DNA of 64,000 bases from Pseudomonas delhiensis (GTDB lineage Bacteria > Pseudomonadota > Gammaproteobacteria > Pseudomonadales > Pseudomonadaceae). Within the stretch, counting starts at the first letter, position 1. Every line of letters starts with the position of its first letter. Below the pieces are notes generated by a model, which was not told the origin of the DNA, searched no databases, and was given only the letters and a program-made list of their open reading frames with translations. Below are positions 18,249 through 27,166 of the stretch, piece by piece. A program made the translations under genes and the position numbers. The stretch covers positions 62,001 through 126,000 of the forward strand of contig NZ_FZPC01000009.1 of NCBI RefSeq assembly GCF_900187975.1. The letters run 5' to 3'.

Positions 18249-19628
18249 CTACCCCCGCACCGCCCCCGAAACCACCCGCCCCCGCAAACTCACCCAACAC
18301 CCCGGCGCCCCATCCCCCACGCTCATCGCCAGGTCGTGCAGCCGCGCCACTGCCGCCACCAGGCTCAGCCCCAGGCCGTTGCCCGGCGTGTGGCGGCTGC
18401 GCTCGGAGCGGTAGAAGCGCCGCAGCACCGCCTCGCGCTCGTGCTCCGGAATCCCCGGCCCGTCGTCGCGCACCTGCACCTCCACCCACTCCTCGCCCGC
18501 TTCCACCCGCACCTCGACGCTCCCCTCGGCCGGGGTGAACTTCAGGGCGTTGTCCACCAGGTTGCTCAGGGCATCGAACAGCAGGTGCGCGTCGCCCTGT
18601 AGCCAGGCCGGCTGCGCCGGGCCGCTGTAGCTCAGGTGCAGGCCGCGCTCCTCGGCCAGGGGCTCGAACAGCTCGACCACGTCGGCCGCCACCTGGGTCA
18701 GGTCCACCGCGACGAAGCCGGTGCGCCGCGCGCTGTCCTCGATCTCGGAGATGCGCAGCAGCGCGCGGAAGGTCAGCAGCAGGCCGTGGGCGTCCTCGAT
18801 GGCCTGGTCGATGGCGGCGGCGTACTCCTGCTGGCTGCAGTCGCGCCGCTGGGCGCGCTCAAGCCCCGCCAGCAGGCGGGTGAGCGGCGTGCGCAGGTCG
18901 TGGGCGACGTCGTCGCAGACGCCCTTCACCTCGTGCATCAGCCGCTCGATCTCGTCGAGCATGCGGTTCACTACCACCGCCAGGCGGTCGACGTCGTCGG
19001 AGCTGCCGCGCACCGGCAGGCGCTCGCTGAGGTCGCCCTTGACGATGCGCTCGATGGCCCCGGTCACCGCGTCCAGGCGCTGCTGCGAGGTGCGCCCGGC
19101 GATGATCGCGCCGGCCAGGCCGAGGATGAGGATCAGCACCCCGCCGGAAGCCATGGCGCTGACCAGCAGCTCGTCGAATTCCAGCAGGTCCTGGATGTCC
19201 TGGCCGATCACCAGCACCTCGCCCGAGGGCATGCGGTGGACGATGCCGCGCACGCGCCGCTCGCCGCCGGAGAGGCTGCGCCGGCTGAACTCGATGGGCC
19301 TGTCCAGCACCTGGGTCGGCGGCTGCTCGGCGAGGGTGCCGGCCAGGCGCCGGCCGCTGGCGTCGAACAGCGCCTGGGGGAAGTGCTGCTCGGGGTCCTT
19401 GGCGGCGTGCTCCTGCACCTCGCGCAGCAGCTCGGGCAGCTCCAGGCCGGCGCGGTTGTGGACCTGCCGCGTCAGGTTGGCCTGCACCTCGGCGCGCAGG
19501 TAGCCGGCGGTGCGCCAGTACACGTAGCCGAACAGCGCCAGCGAGGCCACGCCGAACAGCAGCAGGAACAGCAGCGCCACGCGGAAGCTGGTGGTGCGCG
19601 GAATCTCACTCAGGCGCCCGGAGAACAT
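18249..19628 (-). CDS. OmpR-system sensor histidine kinase
   Basis: A 459-residue membrane kinase. Transmembrane helices lie at about 16-36 and 156-177 and flank a periplasmic sensor of about 115 residues; a HAMP segment follows. The phospho-acceptor is His243 in DVAHDLRTPLTRLL. The ATPase domain has NLVDNALKFTP, DDGPGIPEHE and GNGLGLSLVAAVARLH. The gene overlaps the upstream response regulator by 23 bp, so they are translationally coupled. Its overall look is close to QseC/CopS/PhoQ-type kinases, but the signal is unknown. Confidence 0.92.
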   Translation of the reverse strand: MFSGRLSEIPRTTSFRVALLFLLLFGVASLALFGYVYWRTAGYLRAEVQANLTRQVHNRAGLELPELLREVQEHAAKDPEQHFPQALFDASGRRLAGTLAEQPPTQVLDRPIEFSRRSLSGGERRVRGIVHRMPSGEVLVIGQDIQDLLEFDELLVSAMASGGVLILILGLAGAIIAGRTSQQRLDAVTGAIERIVKGDLSERLPVRGSSDDVDRLAVVVNRMLDEIERLMHEVKGVCDDVAHDLRTPLTRLLAGLERAQRRDCSQQEYAAAIDQAIEDAHGLLLTFRALLRISEIEDSARRTGFVAVDLTQVAADVVELFEPLAEERGLHLSYSGPAQPAWLQGDAHLLFDALSNLVDNALKFTPAEGSVEVRVEAGEEWVEVQVRDDGPGIPEHEREAVLRRFYRSERSRHTPGNGLGLSLVAAVARLHDLAMSVGDGAPGCWVSLRGRVVSGAVRG

Positions 19629-20295
19629 AGCCCGCCCCCCGCACGGTGTGGATCATCGGCGGCTCGCCGTCCACGTCGACCTTGCGCCGCAGGCGGCCGA
19701 TGTGCACCTCGATGACATTGGTGCGCTCGTCGTAGCGGTAGTTCCAAACCGCCTCGAAGAGCATGGTGCGGGTGACGATCTGCCCGGCGTGGCGCGCCAG
19801 GTATTCCAGCAGCTGGTACTCGCGCGGCACCAGGTCGATCTGCCGCTCGCCGCGGCGTACCGAGCGGCGCAGCAGGTCGATGTCCAGGTTGCCGATGCGC
19901 AGCCGGCTGTCGCGCGCCTCGCCGCCACGCGCGGCCCGGCGGGTCAGGGCGTCCAGGCGGGCGGTCAGCTCGATGAACTCGAAGGGCTTGGTCAGGTAGT
20001 CGTCGCCGCCGGCGCGCAGGCCGCGCACGCGCTCGTCGAGGTCGGACAAGGCGCTGAGGATCAGCACCGGCGTCTCCACCCCGGCCGAGCGCAGCGCGGT
20101 GAGCATGGCCAGGCCGTCCATGCCGCCGGGCAGCATGCGGTCCAGGACGATCACCGCGAAGCTCTCGCTCAGGGCCCGCACCAGGCCGTCGCGGCCGTTG
20201 CCGACCAGGCTGACCTGGTAGCCGTGGTCGTGCAGCGCGGCGCCGATCTCGGCGGCGGTGGCGGGGTCGTCTTCGACGACGAGAACCTGGGTCAT
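19606..20295 (-). CDS. OmpR-type response regulator
   Basis: A 229-residue regulator with a receiver domain (VVEDDPATAAE; Asp52 in VLDRMLPGG; Lys in DDYLTKPFEF) and a winged-helix domain ending VEVHIGRLRRKVDVDG and HTVRGAGYVLRAPE. It is the first gene of the regulator-kinase operon with 18249-19628. Its start lies 81 bp from that of a second response regulator on the other strand at 20377, an unusual back-to-back arrangement of two regulators sharing one kinase in the neighbourhood. Confidence 0.93.
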   Translation of the reverse strand: MTQVLVVEDDPATAAEIGAALHDHGYQVSLVGNGRDGLVRALSESFAVIVLDRMLPGGMDGLAMLTALRSAGVETPVLILSALSDLDERVRGLRAGGDDYLTKPFEFIELTARLDALTRRAARGGEARDSRLRIGNLDIDLLRRSVRRGERQIDLVPREYQLLEYLARHAGQIVTRTMLFEAVWNYRYDERTNVIEVHIGRLRRKVDVDGEPPMIHTVRGAGYVLRAPE

Positions 20296-20376
20296 GGGCA
20301 GCGATCCGTGGCGGCGGCGGGAAGTGTCCGGCAGTATATTTCGCCAGGTGCGGGCGAACGCCAGCCTCGCGCCAAG

Positions 20377-21084
20377 ATGAACAAAAGTTTAGGTGCGCCC
20401 TTGAGAATCCTGGTCATCGAAGACGAACCGCAGGCCGCCGGCTACCTGGTGCGCGGCCTGCGCGAGAGCGGGCACATAGTCGACGCCGCGGGCGATGGCG
20501 TCCACGGCCTGGACCTGGCCCTGGAAAACCTCTACGACGCCCTGGTGCTGGACCGCCGCCTGCCCGGCCTGGACGGCCTGGAACTGGTGCGCCGGCTGCG
20601 CGCCGCGGGCTCCGACACGCCGGTGCTGATGCTCAGCGCCCTGGCCTCCACCCACCACCGCGTGGAGGGCCTGCAGGCCGGCTGCGACGACTACCTGGCC
20701 AAGCCCTACGCCTTCGTCGAGGTGCACGCGCGCCTGGCCGCGCTGCTGCGCCGCCCCGGCCGCCAACTGCTCGGCGCGCGCCTGCAGGTCGGCGACCTGC
20801 TGCTGGACTGCGAGGGCCGCGTGGCCCAGCGCCAGGGCCGCAGCATGGTGCTGCAGCAGCGCGAATTCCTGATCCTGGAAAAACTCATGCGCCACGCCGG
20901 CCAGGTGGTGACCCGCGGCATGCTGCTGGAAAGCGCCTGGGACTACGACTTCGACCCGCGCGACAACGTCATCGACAAGCACATCCACCGCCTGCGGCAA
21001 AAGGTCGACCAGGGCTTCGAGCACCCGCTGATCCACACCGTGCCGGGCGCCGGCTACATGCTCAGCGAGACGCCGCCGGAATAG
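20377..21084 (+). CDS. OmpR-type response regulator without adjacent cognate kinase
   Basis: A 235-residue regulator (receiver with Asp59 in VLDRRLPGLDG and Lys in DDYLAKPYAF; winged helix ending HIHRLRQKVDQG and HTVPGAGYMLSE). The start is ambiguous. ATG 20377 has no clear ribosome site, while TTG 20401 is preceded by AGGTG at six bases and would give the classical LRILVIEDEP opening, numbering the phospho-Asp 51. It sits divergent to the regulator/kinase pair and upstream of the RND efflux operon that starts at 21499, separated from it by 414 bp of REP-like repeats. It may regulate that pump; a kinase is not next to it. Confidence 0.9.
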   Translation: MNKSLGAPLRILVIEDEPQAAGYLVRGLRESGHIVDAAGDGVHGLDLALENLYDALVLDRRLPGLDGLELVRRLRAAGSDTPVLMLSALASTHHRVEGLQAGCDDYLAKPYAFVEVHARLAALLRRPGRQLLGARLQVGDLLLDCEGRVAQRQGRSMVLQQREFLILEKLMRHAGQVVTRGMLLESAWDYDFDPRDNVIDKHIHRLRQKVDQGFEHPLIHTVPGAGYMLSETPPE

Positions 21085-21099
21085 GGGTAACCGCGCGCC

Positions 21100-21360
21100 G
21101 GATTCACCAATCCGTAGGCCGCATGACCGTTCGCGGTTATCCGGGGCGCCCGGCGTGGCCGGAGAATCCAATCGCGGACGGAGTCCGCTCCTACGACCGT
21201 GCTTCCTGGAACCGTAGGAGCGGACCTTGTCCGCGATAGCCGGGCGTCCCGGCGCGTTTCGCGGATGAGATCCGCGCCTACGGGTTGCCTCACGCGCCGA
21301 GCCCCTGTAGGAGCGCGCCCTGCGCGCGAAATCGCGGGCAGGGCCCGCTCCTACGGGGTT
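21100..21360. repeat. Cluster of REP-like palindromes
   Basis: The 414-bp gap before the efflux operon holds at least five elements. They are GTAGGCCGCATGACCGTTCG (21114 onward), GCGGACGGAGTCCGCTCCTA (21174 onward) with its inverse from 21212, TTCGCGGATGAGATCCGCG (21259), and GTAGGAGCGCGCCCTGCGCG (21308 onward) facing GGGCAGGGCCCGCTCCTAC. I see no gene in it. Confidence 0.75.
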
Positions 21361-21498
21361 CCAAGGCTGGGGCAAGCCAATCCCCCTACCCCACCTAAAT
21401 TTTTATTCAGCTTGGGAAGAACCGCCCGGTAGCTGCCCGGCGCTAGGCTCGTCCTCCACAGCAGCCCGCAGCGCGCGGGACGCAGAAGGACGTAGCCC

Positions 21499-22899
21499 AT
21501 GCCCCCATCCACCGCCGGCGCCCTGCCCCGGCTGGCCGCCGCCCTCTCCCTGGCCCTGCTCGGGGCCTGTTCGCTGGTGCCGCCGTACCAGCGGCCCGGC
21601 GTCCCCGTCGCCAGCCACTGGGACAACGCCGCCGCCCCCGGTGCCCAGGTGCCGCAACAGTGGTGGAAGGACTACGCCAGCACCGAGCTGGACCAGCTGA
21701 TACAGCGCGCCGGCAGCGACAGCCTGAGCCTGCAGGCGGCCATCGCGCGGGTCGACCAGGCCCGGGCCAATGCCCGGGTCGCCGAGGCCGCGCTCTACCC
21801 GGACCTGAGCCTGGGCGGCAGCTACGTCCACGACCATGACAGCAGCAAGAACGCCCACGACCTCTACGCCCAGGCCAGCTACGAGCTGGACTTCTGGGGC
21901 CGCAACCGCGCCCTGGCCGATTCCGCGACCGCGCAGGCCCAGGCCACGGCCTACGACCTGGAGACGGTGCGCATCGGCCTGCAGGCGGACATCGCCGACG
22001 CCTACTTCCAGGTGCTCTCGCTGGACGAGCGCCTGGCCGTGGCCCGGCGCATCGCCAGCGACGCCGGGAACATCCTGCAACTGGTGCAGACGCAGTCGCG
22101 CCTGGGCTCTTCCTCGGACCTCGAGGTGGAACAGCAGCGCAACGCCCTGCAGAACTTCCAGGCCAACGTCAGCGTCCTGGCCCGGCAGCGCGATGCCGCG
22201 CTCTACCAGCTGGCGGTACTGGTGGGCGCCGCACCCGAAGGCTTCGCCCTGCAGCACCGCGGCCTGGACGGCATCCAGCTGCCCGAGGCGCGCGCCGGGC
22301 TGCCGGCCAGCCTGCTGGGCCAGCGCCCGGACATCCAGGCCGCCGAGGCGCGGCTGCTGGCGGCCAACTTCGACGTCGGCGCGGCGCGGGCGGCCTTCCT
22401 GCCGAACATTTCCCTGGGCGCCCTCGCCGGCAGCGACGTGCGCACCGGCGGCGGGCTCTGGCAACTGGCCGCCAGCCTCGGCCAGCCGCTGTTCGACGGC
22501 GGCCTGCTGGAGGGCCAGCTGCAGGCCGACCGCGCCCACGCCCGCGAGCTGGTCGCCGACTACCGGCAGAACGTGCTCCAGGCCCTGCAGGACGTGGAGA
22601 CGCAGCTCAGCGCCAACGCCCGCCTGGCGCAGACCCAACGCCTCGACCAGGCCGCCGTGGACTCGGCGCGCAAGGCCGCCGACCTGGCCCAGGTGCGCTA
22701 CCGCCTGGGCAGCACCGACTTCCTCACCCTGCTGACCGTGCAACGCACCCTGTACCAGGCCGAAGACAGCCTGTTGCAGGTGCGCCTGCAACGCCTGCAG
22801 GCCTCCGTAGGGCTGAACCGCGCCCTCGGCGGCGGCTTCCAGGCACCGCAGGCCCAGCTGGCCAGCAACCCACCTCCCGCACAGGCGACCCGACCGTGA
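21499..22899 (+). CDS. RND efflux outer-membrane lipoprotein (NodT/OprM family)
   Basis: A 466-residue outer membrane channel. A lipoprotein signal peptide with lipobox LLGAC (Cys24) precedes two repeated outer-membrane-factor domains, with the typical WWKDYASTELDQLI opening and the later AEARLLAANFDVGAARAAFLP and AELTLAV-like coiled regions. It is the first gene of a tripartite operon (channel, adaptor, pump); its stop codon overlaps the GTG start of the adaptor. Having the channel gene first is less usual than last. Confidence 0.92.
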   Translation: MPPSTAGALPRLAAALSLALLGACSLVPPYQRPGVPVASHWDNAAAPGAQVPQQWWKDYASTELDQLIQRAGSDSLSLQAAIARVDQARANARVAEAALYPDLSLGGSYVHDHDSSKNAHDLYAQASYELDFWGRNRALADSATAQAQATAYDLETVRIGLQADIADAYFQVLSLDERLAVARRIASDAGNILQLVQTQSRLGSSSDLEVEQQRNALQNFQANVSVLARQRDAALYQLAVLVGAAPEGFALQHRGLDGIQLPEARAGLPASLLGQRPDIQAAEARLLAANFDVGAARAAFLPNISLGALAGSDVRTGGGLWQLAASLGQPLFDGGLLEGQLQADRAHARELVADYRQNVLQALQDVETQLSANARLAQTQRLDQAAVDSARKAADLAQVRYRLGSTDFLTLLTVQRTLYQAEDSLLQVRLQRLQASVGLNRALGGGFQAPQAQLASNPPPAQATRP

Positions 22900-24062
22900 G
22901 CCCGTCCCCCGCATCCTCCCGGCGCCGCTACTGGCGCCTGGCATTCCTCTTCCTGGCCGTGGCGCTGGCCGCCTTCGCCTGGCGCCATTTCGAGGCCGCC
23001 AAGACGGCCAGGCCAGCCGAGGCGCCGGTGCCGGTCAGCCTGGGCGTGGCCGACCAGCGCGACCTGCCGATCTGGCTGCAGACCATCGGCACGGTGCAGG
23101 CGCTGAACGCGGTGGACATCAAGGTGCGGGTGGATGGCGAGCTGCAGCAACTGCACTTCCAGGAGGGCCAGATGGTCAAGGCCGGGCAGTTGCTCGCCGA
23201 GATCGACCCGCGCCCCTATGCCGCCCAGGTGCTGCAGGCCAAGGCCAACAAGGCGCGCGACGAGGCGCAGCTGGCGGTGGCCAAGGTCAACCTCGAGCGC
23301 GCCGGCAAGCTGGCTGCCGCCCATGCCGGGCCGAGCCAGGACGTGGACACTCTGCGCGGCCAGGTGGCCACCCTGCAGGCCACGATCCAGGCCGACCAGG
23401 CGGCGCTGGACAGCGCCCAGCTGCAGCTCGGCTACACCCGCATCGCCGCGCCCTTCGCCGGGCGCACCGGGCAGCGCCTGGTGGACGCCGGCAGCATCGT
23501 CCACGCCGGCGACAACACCGGCCTGCTGACCCTCACCCAGATGGCGCCCATCTCCCTGGCCTTCAGCCTGCCCCAGGAGGACCTGGCCGACGTGCTGCAG
23601 GCCAGCGCCGGGCAGGCGCTGCAGGTCGAGGCGCTGAGCCGCGACGGCCGCCAGCACATCGCCACCGGCCGGCTGAGCTTCATCGACAGCCAGGTCTCCA
23701 CCGGCAACGGGCAGATCCTGTTCAAGGCCGACTTCGACAACGCCGACGGCAAGCTCTGGCCCGGCGAACTGCTCAGCGTGCGCCTGCTGCTGCGCACCGA
23801 GAAGGCCGCCACCGTGGTGCCGGCCAGCGCCGTGCAGCAGGGGCCGCAGGGCAGCTTCGTGTACGTGGTCGGGCGCGACCAGCAGGCCCGGGTGCGCGAG
23901 GTGAAGGCCGGCGCCGTGGTCGACGGCCTGCAGTGGATCCACCAGGGCCTGGCGCCCGGCGAGACCGTGGTCACCGGCGGCCAGTACCGCCTGGCCCCGG
24001 GGCTGAAGGTCGCGGCCCTGGCCGACGCCCGCCAGACCGCCAGCGCGGGGCAGCGGCCATGA
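22896..24062 (+). CDS. RND efflux periplasmic adaptor
   Basis: A 388-residue membrane fusion protein. It starts with GTG at 22896 inside the overlap GTGA with the previous stop. An N-terminal membrane anchor (about residues 13-31) is followed by the lipoyl half-motifs (VRVDGELQQLHFQEGQMVKAG; YTRIAAPFAGRTG), an alpha-hairpin and the beta-barrel. The pattern fits the MdtA/MuxA/AcrA family. The stop overlaps the pump ATG (ATGA). Confidence 0.92.
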   Translation: MSPSPASSRRRYWRLAFLFLAVALAAFAWRHFEAAKTARPAEAPVPVSLGVADQRDLPIWLQTIGTVQALNAVDIKVRVDGELQQLHFQEGQMVKAGQLLAEIDPRPYAAQVLQAKANKARDEAQLAVAKVNLERAGKLAAAHAGPSQDVDTLRGQVATLQATIQADQAALDSAQLQLGYTRIAAPFAGRTGQRLVDAGSIVHAGDNTGLLTLTQMAPISLAFSLPQEDLADVLQASAGQALQVEALSRDGRQHIATGRLSFIDSQVSTGNGQILFKADFDNADGKLWPGELLSVRLLLRTEKAATVVPASAVQQGPQGSFVYVVGRDQQARVREVKAGAVVDGLQWIHQGLAPGETVVTGGQYRLAPGLKVAALADARQTASAGQRP

Positions 24063-27000
24063 CGCTCTCCGAGCCCTTCATCCGCCGCCGGGTGGCCACC
24101 ACCCTGCTGGCCCTGGGCGTGCTGCTGCTCGGCGGCGCCGCCTACTTCCTGCTGCCGGTGGCGCCGCTGCCGCAGGTGGACATGCCGACCATCCAGGTCC
24201 AGGCCAAGCTGCCCGGGGCCAGCGCCGAGACCATGGCCTCGTCGGTGGCCACGCCGCTGGAGCGGGCCTTCGCCAGCGTCCCCGGGGTCACCCAGATGAC
24301 CTCCTCCAGCTCGCTGGGGCTGACGCAGATCACCCTGCAGTTCGGCCTGGAGCGCAACATCGACGGCGCCGCCCAGGACGTGCAGACGGCGATCAACGCC
24401 GCCGGCGGCAACCTGCCGAAGAACCTGCCGGCGCCGCCGACCTTCCACAAGGTCAACCCGGCGGAGTTCACCTTCCTGTCCCTGGCCCTGACCTCGCCGA
24501 CCCGCACCCTGCCGGAGCTGGACCACTACGCCGACGACTACCTCGGCCAGCAGCTGTCGCAGATCCCCGGCGTCGGCCTGGTGGACTTCCACGGCGAGCA
24601 GCGCCCGGCGGTGCGCGTGCGCATCGACCCCGACGCCCTGGCCGCCCGCGGCCTGACCCTGGACGACGTGCGCGGCGTGCTGGGCAGCGCCACGGTGGAC
24701 GCGCCCAAGGGCAACCTCGACGGCGCCGAGCGGGCCATCACCCTGGACACCACCGACCAGCTCACCCGCGCCGCGCAGTACGGTTCGCTGGTGATCGCCT
24801 ACCGCAACGGCGTGCCGATCCGCATCAGCGACCTGGGCACGGTGATCGACGGCGCCGAGGACGTGCGCCAGGCCGCCGGCCTGCAGGGCCGGCCGACGGT
24901 GATCGTCGACATCCACAAGCAGCCCGGCTACAACGTGCTGGCGGTGACCCAGGCGATCAAGGACCGCCTGCCCTCGCTGCTGCTGCAGCTGCCGCGCGAC
25001 GTGCAGGTGCACCTGGTGGGCGACCGCACCCAGACCATCGACGCCTCCATCGACGAGGTGCAGTTCAACCTGCTGCTGTCCATCGCCCTGGTGGTGGCGG
25101 TGGTCTTCGTGTTCCTGCGCAACGTCAGCGCCACGGTGATCCCGGCGCTGACCATCCCGCTGTCGCTGGTGGCCACCTTCGCGGTGATGTACGTGCTGGG
25201 CTACAGCCTGGACAACCTGTCGATCATGGCCCTGAGCATCGCCGTGGGCTTCGTGGTGGACGACGCCATCGTGGTCATGGAGAACATCATCCGCCACCTG
25301 GAGATGCACAAGCCGCCGCTGCAGGCGGCCATCGAGGGCACCGCCGAGGTGGCCTTCACCATCGTTTCCATGACCGTTTCGCTGGTGGCGGTGTTCATCC
25401 CCATCCTGTTCATGGGCGGGGTGATCGGCCGCCTGCTGCGCGAATTCGCGGTGACCGTGAGCGTGGCGGTGGTGATGTCCGGGGTGGTCTCGCTGACGGT
25501 CACGCCGATGCTCTGCGCCTGGTTCATCCGCCACGACCTGCACGGCGTGCGGAACCGCTTCCTGCAGTGGAGCGAGCGCACCTTCGAGGCCCTGCTCGAC
25601 GGCTACCGGCGCAGCCTGCGGCGGGTGCTGCGGCACGAGCGCCTGACCCTGGCCGTGGCCCTGCTCACCCTGCTGGTCACCGCCGTGCTCTACGTCGAGG
25701 TGCCCAAGGGCTTCTTCCCGCAGCAGGACACCGGGGTGATCATGGGCGTGGCCGAGGCCAACGCGGACGTTTCCTTCGCCGCCATGCGCGAACGCATGGC
25801 CGCGCTCAGCGAGGTGGTCCGGCGCGACCCGGACGTGGCCAACGTCTACTACTGGATCGGCCCCAACCCCACCCTCAGCCAGGGCCGGGTGATGATCAAC
25901 CTCAAGCCCTACGAGCAGCGCGCGGCCAAGGCCGACCAGGTGGTGGCGCGGCTCAAGCGCGAGCTGGCCGCGGTGCCGGGCATCGCCCTGTACATGCAGG
26001 TGCGCCAGGACGTGCAGATCGGCGGCCGGCCGAGCAAGACGCAGTTCCAGTACACCCTGCAGGACCCGGACAGCCACGAGCTGGACCACTGGGCCGGCGT
26101 GCTGCTGGCGCGCCTGAAGCAGCTGCCGCAGCTGCGCGACGTGGCCACCGACCAGCAGCAGGCGGCGCCGCGCGCCACCCTGCACATCGACCGCGACAGC
26201 GCCGCGCGCCTGGGCGTGAACGTGCAGGCCATCGACGACGTGCTCTACGACGCCTTCGGCCAGCGCCAGGTGGCGACCCTGTTCACCGCGCTGGACCAGT
26301 ACCACGTGATCCTCGAACTGGACCCGCGCTGGCAGGTTTCAGAGGAAAGCCTCAGGCACCTCTATGCGCGCTCCAGCCTGACCGGCGACCTGGTGCCGCT
26401 GAGCGTGCTCGGCCGCCTGGAGCCGGACCTGGCGCCCATCACCATCAACCACCAGGGGCTGTTCCCGGCGGTCACCCTGTCGTTCAACCTGGCGCCGGGC
26501 TATGCGCTGGGCGATGCGGTGAGCGCCATCAACCAGGCCACCCGCCAGGCCGGCCTGCCGGACAGCGTCAGCGGCACCTTCCAGGGCACCGCCCAGGCCT
26601 TCCAGGATTCGCTGCGCAGCCAGCCGTGGCTGATCCTGGCGGCGGTGGTGACGGTGTACATCGTCCTCGGCGTGCTCTACGAGAGCCCGCTGCTGCCGCT
26701 GTCGATCCTCTCCACCCTGCCCTCGGCCGGCCTCGGCGCGCTGCTGGCCCTGCTGCTGTGCGGCCAGGACCTGTCGCTGATGGGGATGATCGGCATCATC
26801 CTGCTGATCGGCATCGTCAAGAAGAACGCCATCATGATGATCGACTTCGCCCTGGTGGCCGAACGCGGCGGCATGACGCCGGAGCAGGCGACCATCGAGG
26901 GCAGCACCCTGCGCTTCCGGCCGATCCTCATGACCACCCTGGCGGCGCTGTTCGGCGCCCTGCCGCTGGCCCTGGGCACCGGCTCCGGCGCCGAGCTGCG

Positions 27001-27160
27001 CCAGCCGCTGGGCATCGCCATCGTCGGCGGCCTGCTGGTGTCGCAGGTGCTGACGCTGTACACCACGCCGGTGATCTACCTGTGGTTCTCGCGCCTGGCC
27101 GCCGGCTTCCGCGCCTGGCGCCAGGCCCGCGGCGGCCTGCTGGCGCCGCAGCAGCGCTGA
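24059..27160 (+). CDS. RND efflux inner-membrane pump (HAE-1, MdtB/MdtC/MuxB-like)
   Basis: A 1033-residue proton-driven drug exporter. The opening FIRRRVATTLLALGVLLLGG forms TM1 and is followed by the large porter domain. The proton-relay residues are present: Asp401-Asp402 in VGFVVDDAIVVMEN and Lys922 in GIVKKNAIMMIDFA. The text NLSIMALSIAVGFVVDD and LPQVDMPTIQVQAKLPGAS is typical of the MdtBC/MuxBC branch, yet only one pump subunit is encoded here, whereas MdtBC and MuxBC use two. Possible regulators are the response regulator at 20377 or the pair at 18249-20295. Substrates are unknown. Confidence 0.93.
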   Translation: MTLSEPFIRRRVATTLLALGVLLLGGAAYFLLPVAPLPQVDMPTIQVQAKLPGASAETMASSVATPLERAFASVPGVTQMTSSSSLGLTQITLQFGLERNIDGAAQDVQTAINAAGGNLPKNLPAPPTFHKVNPAEFTFLSLALTSPTRTLPELDHYADDYLGQQLSQIPGVGLVDFHGEQRPAVRVRIDPDALAARGLTLDDVRGVLGSATVDAPKGNLDGAERAITLDTTDQLTRAAQYGSLVIAYRNGVPIRISDLGTVIDGAEDVRQAAGLQGRPTVIVDIHKQPGYNVLAVTQAIKDRLPSLLLQLPRDVQVHLVGDRTQTIDASIDEVQFNLLLSIALVVAVVFVFLRNVSATVIPALTIPLSLVATFAVMYVLGYSLDNLSIMALSIAVGFVVDDAIVVMENIIRHLEMHKPPLQAAIEGTAEVAFTIVSMTVSLVAVFIPILFMGGVIGRLLREFAVTVSVAVVMSGVVSLTVTPMLCAWFIRHDLHGVRNRFLQWSERTFEALLDGYRRSLRRVLRHERLTLAVALLTLLVTAVLYVEVPKGFFPQQDTGVIMGVAEANADVSFAAMRERMAALSEVVRRDPDVANVYYWIGPNPTLSQGRVMINLKPYEQRAAKADQVVARLKRELAAVPGIALYMQVRQDVQIGGRPSKTQFQYTLQDPDSHELDHWAGVLLARLKQLPQLRDVATDQQQAAPRATLHIDRDSAARLGVNVQAIDDVLYDAFGQRQVATLFTALDQYHVILELDPRWQVSEESLRHLYARSSLTGDLVPLSVLGRLEPDLAPITINHQGLFPAVTLSFNLAPGYALGDAVSAINQATRQAGLPDSVSGTFQGTAQAFQDSLRSQPWLILAAVVTVYIVLGVLYESPLLPLSILSTLPSAGLGALLALLLCGQDLSLMGMIGIILLIGIVKKNAIMMIDFALVAERGGMTPEQATIEGSTLRFRPILMTTLAALFGALPLALGTGSGAELRQPLGIAIVGGLLVSQVLTLYTTPVIYLWFSRLAAGFRAWRQARGGLLAPQQR

Positions 27161-27166
27161 GCGTAC

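Noticed and set aside
18336..21084. Plus-strand frames over the kinase and regulator genes (e.g. 18636-19715, 19591-20376)
   Set aside because: They are antisense to the OmpR-type pair. The frame that ends at 21084 is real only from about 20377, where receiver-domain sequence begins.
21100..21360. CRISPR-like array
   Set aside because: The repeats are palindromic REP-like elements with irregular spacing and mixed classes; there are no uniform spacers and no cas genes.
23432..26305. A 957-codon minus-strand frame over the RND genes
   Set aside because: Composition is Arg/His/Gly/Val-rich, with no start signal and no domain; antisense to a complete pump.
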